DNA of 7,244 nt from Paracoccaceae bacterium. GTDB taxonomy: Bacteria; Pseudomonadota; Alphaproteobacteria; Rhodobacterales; Rhodobacteraceae. Position 1 is the first letter of the stretch; the number at the start of each line of letters is the position of its first letter. The position numbers and the translations under genes are program-made. This document shows positions 1 to 6,069 of the stretch, one piece after another. The notes beneath the pieces are model-generated. The model saw only the letters and a program-made list of their open reading frames with translations. It was not told the DNA's origin and made no database searches. Where the stretch lies: the NCBI GenBank assembly GCA_003535335.1, contig DOHJ01000038.1:630-7873 (forward strand). The letters are read 5' to 3'.

Positions 1-482
1 CGCCAGCGCAAGGCGGAAAGATTCTGACCCAGCTTTTCACCAATGGCGCGGTTCGTGGCCAGATTGTTCAGGCTGATCGAGGCAAAATCACTATCGGTCA
101 TGCCGCGGCTTTGGGCGCTGACAATGCGGTCAGAACTGGTGTTTCCAGCCGGCATAATCGGGCGGACCCAGGCAATGAATCTGTCAGATTCAGTATCTGG
201 CGAAAATGTGATCGTTGGCAAATCCGGATGGCTTAGGGTGATTGTCCGGCTTGCTTCATCCAGTTTTGCCGCGATCGCCATGAGTGCAGGTGCCTTTGCA
301 CCGCGAGAGAAATTCCCACAACTCACCCACTCAGCGCCGTCAGCGCTGGATTTTTCATGCACAACAGCCCATGCGCGGTCCCAGGGCATGGTTTTTCCGG
401 TGGCTAAACTGACGGCGTCCAATGCTTCAAACCCATGCGCTTTGATAGGATAACGCCAGATATGGGCAAGGGATGCGCTCAT
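1..482 (-). CDS. MOSC domain-containing protein, N-terminal part (cut by window edge)
   Basis: About 160 codons are present; the C-terminus lies beyond base 1. The start ATG (480-482) overlaps the yidC stop in an ATGA arrangement, so translation is probably coupled to yidC. Residues 8-14 read IWRYPIK, followed by a GKTMPWDRAWAVV stretch around residues 29-41. This is the pattern of the MOSC N-terminal beta-barrel domain seen in YcbX/mARC-like proteins. That family binds molybdenum cofactor and takes part in reduction of N-hydroxylated compounds or sulfur transfer. The MOSC domain proper, with its catalytic cysteine, would lie in the missing part, so activity cannot be judged. The usual YPIKS(C/L)GG motif reads YPIKAHG here. 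No signal peptide or membrane segment is visible, so it is probably cytoplasmic. A MOSC gene after yidC is, from memory, a common order in Rhodobacterales. The family call is fairly firm; the substrate is unknown. Confidence 0.8.
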   Translation of the reverse strand, partial: MSASLAHIWRYPIKAHGFEALDAVSLATGKTMPWDRAWAVVHEKSSADGAEWVSCGNFSRGAKAPALMAIAAKLDEASRTITLSHPDLPTITFSPDTESDRFIAWVRPIMPAGNTSSDRIVSAQSRGMTDSDFASISLNNLATNRAIGEKLGQNLSALRW

Positions 483-2305
483 TTTTTAGCCTTTTCCCGG
501 CTCTTTTTGAAACCGGCTTTGATGTTTCCAAAAACGTCGGGCTTGGCACCTTGGGATCGCATGATCGAATATTGCTGGATAAAGGTAATCGTGTTGTTGG
601 TAATCCAGTACAGCACCAGACCAGAGGCAAAATTACCCAGCATGAACATAAACACCCATGGCATCCAGGCAAAAATCATTGCCTGCGTTTTGTCTGTTGG
701 TGTCGGGTTTAATTTTTGCTGTAACCACATGGAAATACCCAGCAGGATTGGCATGATACCGATGGCAACCATCGCAAGAATGGTGCCGGGTTCCGGAGCA
801 CCAAAAGGCAGCAACCCAAACAGATTAAGGATCGAGGAAGGATCAGGCGCGGAAAGGTCGCGAATCCAGCCTATCCACGGAGCGTGGCGGACTTCCAAGG
901 TAACAAAGATAACCTTGTATAAGGAAAAGAAGATCGGGATTTGCATTAGGATCGGTAAACAACCCGCAGCCGGATTGACCTTTTCCTTTTTGTAAAGCGC
1001 CATCATTTCCTTTTGCATTTTTTGTTTGTCGTCACCGCAACGCTCTTTTAGGGCTTCCATTTCCGGTTGCAGGGTTTTCATCCGTGCCATCGATACGTAG
1101 GATTTATAGGCCAGCGGTAACAATGCGGCCTTGATGATGATGGTCAGGACGATAATAGACCAACCCATGTTGCCAACAAAACCGTTCAAGGTATGCAGTA
1201 ACCAGAAGATCGGTTTTGTCAGAAAGAAGAACCAGCCCCAGTCAATGGAATCCAGAAAGCCGGTAATGCCGTCTTCATTTTGATAGGCACGAATGACTTC
1301 CCATTCTTTGGCACCGGCAAACAGGCGTGTTTGCACCGTTGCTGTTTCGCCAGGTTCGACTGTTTGGGTTGGCAGGCGGGCTTCGGTTGTGTAGATGTCA
1401 CTACCCGGGATGTATTTCGCCACCGAGGTGAACGGCTGACCCGGTGTGGGGATCAGGCTTGTCATCCAGTTTTTATCTGTAAAACCAACCCAGCCTTCGT
1501 TTTCAACTTCGATCAGTTCAGCATTGGCACCTTCGGTTTTTACAAAGCCAAAGCCGGGCATTTTGCTATATTTGGTTTCATCCAGTTTGCCATCCGACAT
1601 CCGCACAATACCTTCGTGCAGGATGAAAAAGCCAACCACATCCGGCTCGCCGTAACGGGCAACAATACCATAGGGGAACAGGCGGCGGGTCGCATTCGAT
1701 GTGTTTTCCACCGCTTGGGTGATGGTGAACATGTAATGTTCATCCACTGCGATTGTGCGTCGAAATGTCAGCCCCTTACCATTGTCCCATTTCAAGGTGA
1801 CTGGTGTATTCGTTGTTAGAATGTCGCCGCTTTCAAGCGCCCAAAGTGTATTTGGTCCCGGCACGGCATCGGCCTCAAGATCACCAGCACGACCCCAGCC
1901 ATAAATTGCGTAATAAGGGTGTTCCTGGCCAAAAGGCGACAAAAGTTTCACCAGATCGGAATCGTCATCCAGTGTTTCGCGGTAACTTTTTAATTCCAGA
2001 TCATCTATGCGCCCACCCAGCAGCGAAATTGAACCGGTCAGCTCAACTGTATCGACTTTAATACGTGGTGCAGCTTTCAACTGTTCTTCGTGCGAGCCGG
2101 TTATCACAGCGGGCGTTGTGGCGTTATCTGGTGTTGTGGCCGAAGGCGGGATAGCAACGCTTGTGCCATCACTATTTTGCACGGTTTCTGTTGGTAGCGT
2201 TAGATCAACTGGCGGCGGCGGTGGTTGAAACCACATGCTCCATACCAGCATCACGATGCCACTAAGTACTATTGCAAGAATTAGGTTCTTGTTTTGATCG
2301 TCCAT
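479..2305 (-). CDS. yidC: membrane protein insertase YidC (Oxa1/Alb3 family)
   Basis: Inserts proteins into the inner membrane, alone or with SecYEG. The 608-residue product has the Gram-negative YidC plan. TM1 spans about residues 7-25, then comes a proline-rich linker (five prolines at 28-32) and a large periplasmic P1 beta domain to about 340. The insertase core carries TM2 near 381-400, TM3 near 448-468, TM4 near 507-527, TM5 near 541-558 and TM6 near 560-578. The charged cytoplasmic C1 loop (about 410-447) includes GDDKQKMQKEMMALY and KVNP. Lysine 392 sits where E. coli has the hydrophilic-groove Arg366. The tail is basic (KKSREKAKK), consistent with ribosome contact. I chose the ATG at 2303-2305 because MDDQNKNLIL is the usual family N-terminus; an in-frame GTG at 2321-2323 would add six residues but lies inside an inverted repeat. 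The stop overlaps the MOSC start by four bases. Family identity is very secure. Confidence 0.97.
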   Translation of the reverse strand: MDDQNKNLILAIVLSGIVMLVWSMWFQPPPPPVDLTLPTETVQNSDGTSVAIPPSATTPDNATTPAVITGSHEEQLKAAPRIKVDTVELTGSISLLGGRIDDLELKSYRETLDDDSDLVKLLSPFGQEHPYYAIYGWGRAGDLEADAVPGPNTLWALESGDILTTNTPVTLKWDNGKGLTFRRTIAVDEHYMFTITQAVENTSNATRRLFPYGIVARYGEPDVVGFFILHEGIVRMSDGKLDETKYSKMPGFGFVKTEGANAELIEVENEGWVGFTDKNWMTSLIPTPGQPFTSVAKYIPGSDIYTTEARLPTQTVEPGETATVQTRLFAGAKEWEVIRAYQNEDGITGFLDSIDWGWFFFLTKPIFWLLHTLNGFVGNMGWSIIVLTIIIKAALLPLAYKSYVSMARMKTLQPEMEALKERCGDDKQKMQKEMMALYKKEKVNPAAGCLPILMQIPIFFSLYKVIFVTLEVRHAPWIGWIRDLSAPDPSSILNLFGLLPFGAPEPGTILAMVAIGIMPILLGISMWLQQKLNPTPTDKTQAMIFAWMPWVFMFMLGNFASGLVLYWITNNTITFIQQYSIMRSQGAKPDVFGNIKAGFKKSREKAKK

Positions 2306-2320
2306 TTGGACACACCCCGT

Positions 2321-2340
2321 CACTGAAATTGGTCTCAGTG
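2321..2340 (-). repeat. perfect 6-bp inverted repeat in the yidC leader
   Basis: CACTGA (2321-2326) and TCAGTG (2335-2340) form a perfect inverted repeat with an 8-base spacer, 15 bases upstream of the chosen yidC ATG. In RNA it would form a short hairpin just upstream of the weak Shine-Dalgarno-like stretch GACGGGG. As DNA it could be an operator half-site pair, since it overlaps the expected +1 region of the candidate yidC promoter. The repeat is directly visible; its function is inference, and a 6-bp palindrome could be chance. Confidence 0.4.
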
Positions 2341-2369
2341 GTTCAACAGGGCAGGACCGAAAAGGTCAA
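2341..2369 (-). promoter_or_regulatory. candidate sigma70-type promoter for yidC
   Basis: On the minus strand, TTGACC (2364-2369) matches five of six bases of a -35 box. It is followed after exactly 17 bases by TTGAAC (2341-2346), a poor -10 with three of six matches. The 103-base gap between the EAL gene and yidC leaves room for such a promoter, which would make yidC partly independent of the upstream genes. Alphaproteobacterial -10 boxes are often loose, so this is a suggestion only. Confidence 0.3.
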
Positions 2370-2393
2370 GCGGTTTTCCTGTCTTTACATGGG

Positions 2394-2410
2394 AAAAGGT
2401 AAAAATACCT
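2394..2410 (-). terminator. weak candidate intrinsic terminator after the EAL gene
   Basis: Read on the minus strand, AGGTA, a TTTT loop and TACCT make a perfect 5-bp stem (2397-2410), followed by three more T before CCC. The left arm starts within the EAL gene stop codon. The stem has only two G:C pairs and the T-tract is short, so termination would be inefficient at best; read-through into yidC is likely. Confidence 0.25.
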
Positions 2411-3950
2411 ATCCTGTTTGCCGGCCGATTTTTGGTGTTTTGGCCAGTTTTTCATTATGCTGCTGCATCCAGGCCATGGTGTTATCAAACGGCATCGGTC
2501 TGGCCAGGCCAAAACCTTGTATATGACCGCAACCAAGCTGGGCCAGCATGGCGTGCTCTCCGACGGTTTCAACGCCTTCACCAAGGGTTTCCAGATCGAG
2601 CTGTTCTGCCATGGTCAAAATTGCGGACACCATGCGTTGTTGTTCCGGATCAGTGTCTACTTTCATAACAAACGAGCGATCGATTTTTATACGGCCCACT
2701 GCAAAACGGCGGATATTGGCAATTGCGGCATGACCGGTGCCGAAATCATCCAGATCAATGGCGCAGCCCAGTTTGGCTAAATCGGCTATATTGCGTGTGA
2801 TGATATCATCATCGGTTTTGGCCACAACGGTTTCCAAAATTTCGATTGCCAGCCGTTCAGGCCCAAGATCAAATCGGTCCAGCTCCCAGCGGATTTTGTC
2901 AACCAGTTTGGGGTTTCGCAATTCGGCACTGGAAAAATTCACTCCGACTTTTGGGACAAAAAATCCATTCTTATCCCACATTTTCAGTGAAGTAAGAGAA
3001 TGATACAATATCACTTCACTCAAGCGCTCCGACAGGCCAGCCTGTTCAATGGCGGGCAGAAAATCGCCGGGTGAAATCATGCCTTGCTGTGGGTGATTCC
3101 AGCGGGCCAGAGCTTCAAAACCGGTTACCTCGCCTGTATCAGTGGATATCTGCGGCTGAAACCATGGTTCGATCTGGCCCTCTTCCAAAGCGGCGCTGAC
3201 CTCTTCTATCAAGGCGGATTTTGCTTTGGCTTTATTTTGCATTTCTTTCGAATAACTGCGGATTGCGGCAGGCCCGTTCAATTGGGCGTCAGCCAAGGCC
3301 AGCTCTGCAGCTTCAAGCATGGATTCGCCTGTGTTGGCTGGTGTGCGACTTTTTAAACAAAACCCGACAGAGCAAGATATATAAACAGTGGTGGCATTCA
3401 GGCTAAGAGGTTCGGTTATTGCTGTTTGCAGTCGCGCGGATATTTGAATCAGGGTTTCCAGATCCGCACGGTGAACCGGTGCCAGTGCAATGGCGAATTT
3501 TGCACCATCAAGGCAGCAAAGTTGATCCTGATCACGTAAAACACCACGCAACCGGTCACTGCTTTTTTGTAAAATATCATTGCAAGCCTTGTGCCCCAAC
3601 CGTGTTACCAATGTATTGAAATCATCCAGCTCAACCACAATTGCCGCTGTGGTATGTCTTGTGTCTGAGCTGGACTTCAAAACCTGATCAAGCGCGGTTT
3701 CGATACTTTCCCGCAGGCCAAGACCAGCAGTTTTTAGCAATTTTTTAGGACTTGAAATTTCGTCAGGGCTGCCAACGAAGGCAATAAAGGCCGGAATAAT
3801 CAGGGCGGCAACCACCAATGCAGTTTCACCGCCCAGCCAGAAACAAGCCAGCGTAATGGCCGGAATAAAGGCCAAGGCTTGCGGGCCGTAAATTATACTG
3901 CGGATATTCTGGCGGGAAAATCTATCTAGAACTACAGCCCTTAATGACAT
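2409..3950 (-). CDS. membrane-anchored GGDEF(degenerate)/EAL protein, probable c-di-GMP phosphodiesterase
   Basis: A 513-residue protein. Two closely spaced hydrophobic segments (about 24-38 and 43-60) form an N-terminal membrane hairpin with no periplasmic sensor domain. A GGDEF-like domain follows at about 100-235. Its signature is eroded: residues 146-152 read CLDGAKF where active cyclases have RLGGDEF, so cyclase activity is unlikely. The inhibitory-site RxxD motif survives as R139-D142, five residues upstream. The EAL domain (about 245-500) keeps the residues expected of an active c-di-GMP phosphodiesterase: E279-A-L-A-R, N338, E370, D401-D402 in DDFGTG, K422 in KIDRSF, E458 in GEGVET and Q478 in QGFGLARPM. 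A good Shine-Dalgarno (AAGGA, 3959-3963) sits eight bases before the ATG. The gene lies between ttcA and yidC, 78 bases after ttcA, and may be cotranscribed. What signal it reads is unknown. Confidence 0.93.
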   Translation of the reverse strand: MSLRAVVLDRFSRQNIRSIIYGPQALAFIPAITLACFWLGGETALVVAALIIPAFIAFVGSPDEISSPKKLLKTAGLGLRESIETALDQVLKSSSDTRHTTAAIVVELDDFNTLVTRLGHKACNDILQKSSDRLRGVLRDQDQLCCLDGAKFAIALAPVHRADLETLIQISARLQTAITEPLSLNATTVYISCSVGFCLKSRTPANTGESMLEAAELALADAQLNGPAAIRSYSKEMQNKAKAKSALIEEVSAALEEGQIEPWFQPQISTDTGEVTGFEALARWNHPQQGMISPGDFLPAIEQAGLSERLSEVILYHSLTSLKMWDKNGFFVPKVGVNFSSAELRNPKLVDKIRWELDRFDLGPERLAIEILETVVAKTDDDIITRNIADLAKLGCAIDLDDFGTGHAAIANIRRFAVGRIKIDRSFVMKVDTDPEQQRMVSAILTMAEQLDLETLGEGVETVGEHAMLAQLGCGHIQGFGLARPMPFDNTMAWMQQHNEKLAKTPKIGRQTG

Positions 3951-3972
3951 TCAAAGCATCCTTTTTCGGTAC

Positions 3973-3985
3973 GTGGCGGGGCCAC
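3973..3985. repeat. compact GC-rich hairpin between ttcA and the EAL gene
   Basis: GTGGC-ggg-GCCAC is a perfect 5-bp, four-G:C stem with a 3-base loop. It lies in the 78-base gap after ttcA, about nine bases upstream of the Shine-Dalgarno of the EAL gene on the minus strand. No T-tract follows on either strand, so it is not a standard intrinsic terminator. It could stabilise the ttcA mRNA 3' end or affect EAL-gene translation; function is inferred from position only. Confidence 0.4.
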
Positions 3986-4028
3986 AGCGTTTCAAAAGGT
4001 AAGCTACGAGTGTTTGGTCAGCACAGAG

Positions 4029-4898
4029 TTAATGCAGGTCAGGAATTTGCATTGCTTTTTCATCAATTAATTCAGGGTTTCGTAACAACCCTGCAAAATC
4101 AAACAGTTTTGGATCCAGTAAATGGCTGGGGCGTGCGTTCATCAGGGCGCGAAACATCACCTGTCTGCGACCCGGAGAACTTTTTTCCCAACCATCCAGA
4201 ATTGCCTTGACCTGCTGGCGTTGCAGCCCGTCTTGCGAGCCGCATAAATCACAAGGGATAATCGGGTAATCCATTGATTTTGCAAACTTTTCGCAATCGG
4301 CCTCGGCCACATGAGCCAATGGACGATAAACGAACAAATCGCCTTTTTCATTCAGCAGTTTTGGCGGCATTGTCGCCAGTCGCCCGCCATGAAACAGGTT
4401 CATAAAAAAGGTTTCCAGAATGTCGTCACGATGATGACCCAGCACAACGGCGCTGCAGCCTTCTTCGCGGGCAATACGGTAAAGATTCCCACGGCGCAGT
4501 CGCGAACAAAGCGAACAAAAAGTCCGACCCTCGGGGATTTTATCGGTGACGATCGAATAGGTGTCTTCATATTCGATCCGGTGCGGGACCTTCATTTTCT
4601 TTAAAAATTCGGGGATCACCGTGGCCGGAAAATTGGGCTGGCCCTGATCCAGATTACACGCCAGCAATTCAACCGGCAAAAGCCCGCGCCACTTTAGTTC
4701 GTGCAAAATTGCCAACAGGGTATAACTATCCTTGCCCCCGGATAAACAAATCAGCCATTTTGCGCCGCGCTCGATCATGCCGTATTGTTCAACCGCCTCG
4801 CGGGTTTGGCGCACAAGGCGCTTGCGCAGTTTTTTGAACCCGGTGGTCGAGGGGGCGCCAAAAAACAGCGGGTGGATGTTGTCGGTCGGGGTGTTCAT
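4029..4898 (-). CDS. ttcA: tRNA 2-thiocytidine(32) synthetase TtcA
   Basis: TtcA thiolates cytidine 32 of certain tRNA anticodon loops, using ATP to adenylate the base and an iron-sulfur cluster to carry sulfur. The 289-residue product shows the PP-loop SGGKDS at 53-58. It also has the CSLC pair (C128, C131) and the downstream IPCDLCGSQ motif (C216, C219), which together supply the three cluster-binding cysteines of this family. The conserved stretches [17 protein letters not shown] (153-169) and RPSHLLD (256-262) are also typical. Length is close to, slightly shorter than, the E. coli enzyme (about 310). No membrane segment is seen; it is cytoplasmic. The chosen ATG has a modest AGG 10 bases upstream (4909-4911). 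The gene starts 49 bases after yidD, probably within the rpmH-led transcript. It shares tRNA as a target with RNase P, whose protein subunit is encoded two genes upstream. Confidence 0.96.
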   Translation of the reverse strand: MNTPTDNIHPLFFGAPSTTGFKKLRKRLVRQTREAVEQYGMIERGAKWLICLSGGKDSYTLLAILHELKWRGLLPVELLACNLDQGQPNFPATVIPEFLKKMKVPHRIEYEDTYSIVTDKIPEGRTFCSLCSRLRRGNLYRIAREEGCSAVVLGHHRDDILETFFMNLFHGGRLATMPPKLLNEKGDLFVYRPLAHVAEADCEKFAKSMDYPIIPCDLCGSQDGLQRQQVKAILDGWEKSSPGRRQVMFRALMNARPSHLLDPKLFDFAGLLRNPELIDEKAMQIPDLH

Positions 4899-4947
4899 GG
4901 ATAATATGCCTGAGATTGAGTGGGTCTATTAACGAGCTGTGCCTATC

Positions 4948-5184
4948 TTAATGGCGGTGTTCGCCATCATCAACCGGATCATAACCGCAGCCACCCCACG
5001 GATTACACCGGCCAATGCGTTTTACCGCCATCCAGCCACCTTTGAAGGCACCGTGTTTTTGCAAGGCCTCAATTGCATAAGCGCTGCATGTGGGCTGATA
5101 GCGGCAATTAAATCCAACCCACGGGCTGAAAACCAGACGATAGGCCCGGATCGGCAGGGCCAGAATATGTGCCAGCGGGCTCAT
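4948..5184 (-). CDS. yidD: membrane protein insertion efficiency factor YidD
   Basis: A 78-residue protein of the YidD family, a small peripheral inner-membrane protein that assists YidC-dependent insertion. It shows an amphipathic N-terminal stretch (about 4-24, with [11 protein letters not shown]), then the family hallmarks: C27-RYQPTC33-SAY, a KHGAFKGGW segment at 43-51, and [13 protein letters not shown] at 59-71. C27, C33, C60 and C66 are the usual conserved cysteines. Its ATG overlaps the rnpA stop in an ATGA junction, implying translational coupling. The rpmH-rnpA-yidD order is highly conserved in bacteria; here the usual next gene, yidC, is separated from it by ttcA and the EAL gene. 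Length is within the normal 70-90 range. Confidence 0.96.
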   Translation of the reverse strand: MSPLAHILALPIRAYRLVFSPWVGFNCRYQPTCSAYAIEALQKHGAFKGGWMAVKRIGRCNPWGGCGYDPVDDGEHRH

Positions 5185-5603
5185 TTAGGGTTTCCGTGCA
5201 TGACAGATAGCGCGTGGTTTAAATCGGCCACCATATCCAAATAGGGGCGTTGGGCGGTGGCATTGGCGCGGCCGATCAGGACGTAATCCCAGCCGGCGTG
5301 GCCTTTTTGGCGCAAAACCTCGCGTGCAATCGCCCGAAGGCGGCGTTTGGCACGGTTGCGCGCCACCGCATTGCCAACTTTCTTGGAACAGGTAAATCCG
5401 ACACGAATAAAATCCGGCTCCGATTCATTTGGCCCGCGTTTGCGCGCCTGCAAGATCAGGGATTTGGTGGCTTGGTGTTTTGCCCGCGCGGCCATTAGAA
5501 AATCGGCCCGCTTTCTGATGGTTTTCAGACACACGGAAACCGCCGATGGCATATCTACAGCGTCTGGCGATTTGCCTGCTGAGGGTGCCTTCGGCGGTGT
5601 CAT
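5181..5603 (-). CDS. rnpA: ribonuclease P protein component
   Basis: Protein subunit of RNase P, which with the M1-type RNA matures the 5' ends of tRNAs. The 140-residue product has the family's early KRADFL motif at 31-36 and the basic core [23 protein letters not shown] at 68-90, including the RNR signature (82-84). Family members are usually about 110-130 residues with KRxxF near residue 10, so about 20 residues at the N-terminus look extra and are low in complexity ([10 protein letters not shown]). I kept the ATG at 5601-5603 because a Shine-Dalgarno-like AAAGGTC precedes it and, from memory, Rhodobacterales RnpA often starts MTPP. An internal ATG (residue 18) or GTG (residue 24) are alternatives. 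It starts 28 bases after the rpmH stop and overlaps yidD by four bases. Confidence 0.95.
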   Translation of the reverse strand: MTPPKAPSAGKSPDAVDMPSAVSVCLKTIRKRADFLMAARAKHQATKSLILQARKRGPNESEPDFIRVGFTCSKKVGNAVARNRAKRRLRAIAREVLRQKGHAGWDYVLIGRANATAQRPYLDMVADLNHALSVMHGNPK

Positions 5604-5631
5604 ATCAGATGACCTTTAGCTGGCAGCGCGT

Positions 5632-5766
5632 TTAAGCGCTCAGTTTGGCACGCCCTTTGGCACGACGGGCATTCAGGATTTTGCGTCCTGCTTTGGTTGC
5701 CATGCGCGCACGAAATCCGTGGCGGTGTTTGCGAACCAGGTTCGATGGTTGAAATGTGCGTTTCAT
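5632..5766 (-). CDS. rpmH: 50S ribosomal protein L34
   Basis: A 44-residue, strongly basic protein starting MKRTFQPSN and containing [21 protein letters not shown], the textbook L34 sequence; the length is standard. L34 is a small protein of the large ribosomal subunit that binds 23S rRNA. The start ATG (5764-5766) is preceded by a clear Shine-Dalgarno (ACGGAGAG on the minus strand, about 5771-5778). It is the first gene of the leftward cluster and is followed by rnpA after 28 bases, the near-universal bacterial order. The gene is too short for many ORF finders. Expression is probably driven by the promoter at 5847-5875, giving a leader of roughly 75 bases. Confidence 0.98.
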   Translation of the reverse strand: MKRTFQPSNLVRKHRHGFRARMATKAGRKILNARRAKGRAKLSA

Positions 5767-5817
5767 CGCGCTCTCCGTCAAATATTATCAGTTTTCAGAC
5801 CTGCACCCGTTAAAGGA

Positions 5818-5844
5818 TTCGAAGGTCATTGGTGTTCGAAGACC
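5818..5844. repeat. two TTCGAA-centred direct repeats in the rpmH leader
   Basis: TTCGAAGGTC (5818-5827) and TTCGAAGACC (5835-5844) share eight of ten bases and start 17 bases apart. Each contains the palindrome TTCGAA. They lie at and just downstream of the expected rpmH transcription start, where a repressor or leader-binding factor could act. The repeats are directly visible; a role is speculation. Confidence 0.35.
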
Positions 5845-5846
5845 GT

Positions 5847-5875
5847 GATTTAGGCGCTTGTTCGGAATAAGTCAA
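5847..5875 (-). promoter_or_regulatory. candidate sigma70 promoter for rpmH-rnpA-yidD
   Basis: On the minus strand, TTGACT (5870-5875) is a five-of-six match to the -35 consensus. After exactly 17 bases comes TAAATC (5847-5852), a three-of-six -10. Alphaproteobacterial housekeeping promoters often keep a strong TTGAC and a loose -10. The expected start near 5840 gives a leader of about 75 bases before rpmH. The position upstream of a strongly expressed ribosomal gene supports it; no experimental evidence is available here. Confidence 0.5.
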
Positions 5876-5877
5876 TT

Positions 5878-5909
5878 CGCCAATCGCATCAAAACTGCAA
5901 CAATTGGCG
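5878..5909. repeat. CGCCAAT...ATTGGCG inverted repeat beside the rpmH promoter
   Basis: CGCCAAT (5878-5884) and ATTGGCG (5903-5909) are perfect 7-bp inverted copies with an 18-base spacer. The left arm begins two bases upstream of the candidate rpmH -35 box. A further ATTGGC occurs at 5966-5971. The spacing is long for a hairpin but would suit two protein-binding half-sites about two and a half helical turns apart. It could be chance. Confidence 0.35.
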
Positions 5910-5924
5910 CAAAGCACCGGTTTA

Positions 5925-5968
5925 AATGTTTCAACTCAGGCTAAAACTGCCTTTGAAACTGAAACATT
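5925..5968. repeat. 9-bp inverted repeat with nested stem and alternative pairing
   Basis: AATGTTTCA (5925-5933) and TGAAACATT (5960-5968) are perfect 9-bp inverted copies. Nested inside is AGGC (5938-5941)/GCCT (5949-5952) with a 7-base loop. The right side carries the hexamer TGAAAC twice in tandem (5954-5959 and 5960-5965), so GTTTCA at 5928-5933 can pair with either copy. No T-tract follows, so a standard terminator is unlikely. It lies about 100 bases upstream of the VTT gene and could be an operator or a leader structure. Confidence 0.5.
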
Positions 5969-6069
5969 GGCACACTTGCGTTCAAGGGGCCGTGATCGGG
6001 CGACTTATCTTTCGCGAAACTGCGCAGGTTGTGGTGTAACAAGGCACAGCAACGAAAGCAAAAGGCAAC

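Larger units (their letters stand above)
5767..6069. other. divergent intergenic region between rpmH and the VTT gene
   Basis: A 303-base spacer between two divergent transcription units. It holds a candidate rpmH promoter, a pair of TTCGAA-centred direct repeats in the rpmH leader, a 7-bp inverted repeat next to the promoter -35, and a 9-bp inverted repeat nearer the VTT gene. I found no convincing promoter for the rightward pair and no DnaA box cluster. An in-frame stretch of 37 codons at 5926-6039 on the plus strand lacks a clear Shine-Dalgarno and is not called. Confidence 0.8.

Noticed and set aside
435..995. Plus-strand 186-codon open frame over the yidC/MOSC junction
   Set aside because: It covers the conserved C-terminal half of YidC on the other strand; no motif or ribosome-binding site supports it.
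1280..1819. Long plus-strand open frame opposite yidC
   Set aside because: It is antisense to a certain yidC reading frame, matches no recognisable family and has cysteine/histidine-rich shadow composition.
2211..2226. GGC-repeat tract as a possible phase-variable simple repeat
   Set aside because: It encodes the in-frame proline-rich linker of YidC, is short and imperfect, and such linkers are common after TM1.
3973..3985. Hairpin after ttcA as an intrinsic terminator
   Set aside because: No T-tract follows the stem on either strand; kept only as a hairpin.
5967..5979. Possible sigma54 promoter (TGGCAC followed by TTGC)
   Set aside because: Spacing between the GG and GC elements is 7 bases, not the required 10, so it cannot be a -24/-12 promoter.
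5926..6039. 37-codon plus-strand open frame (ATG at 5926, TAA at 6037) upstream of the VTT gene
   Set aside because: No Shine-Dalgarno precedes the ATG, the start lies within the inverted repeat, and the peptide resembles no family I know. Length is within chance expectation.
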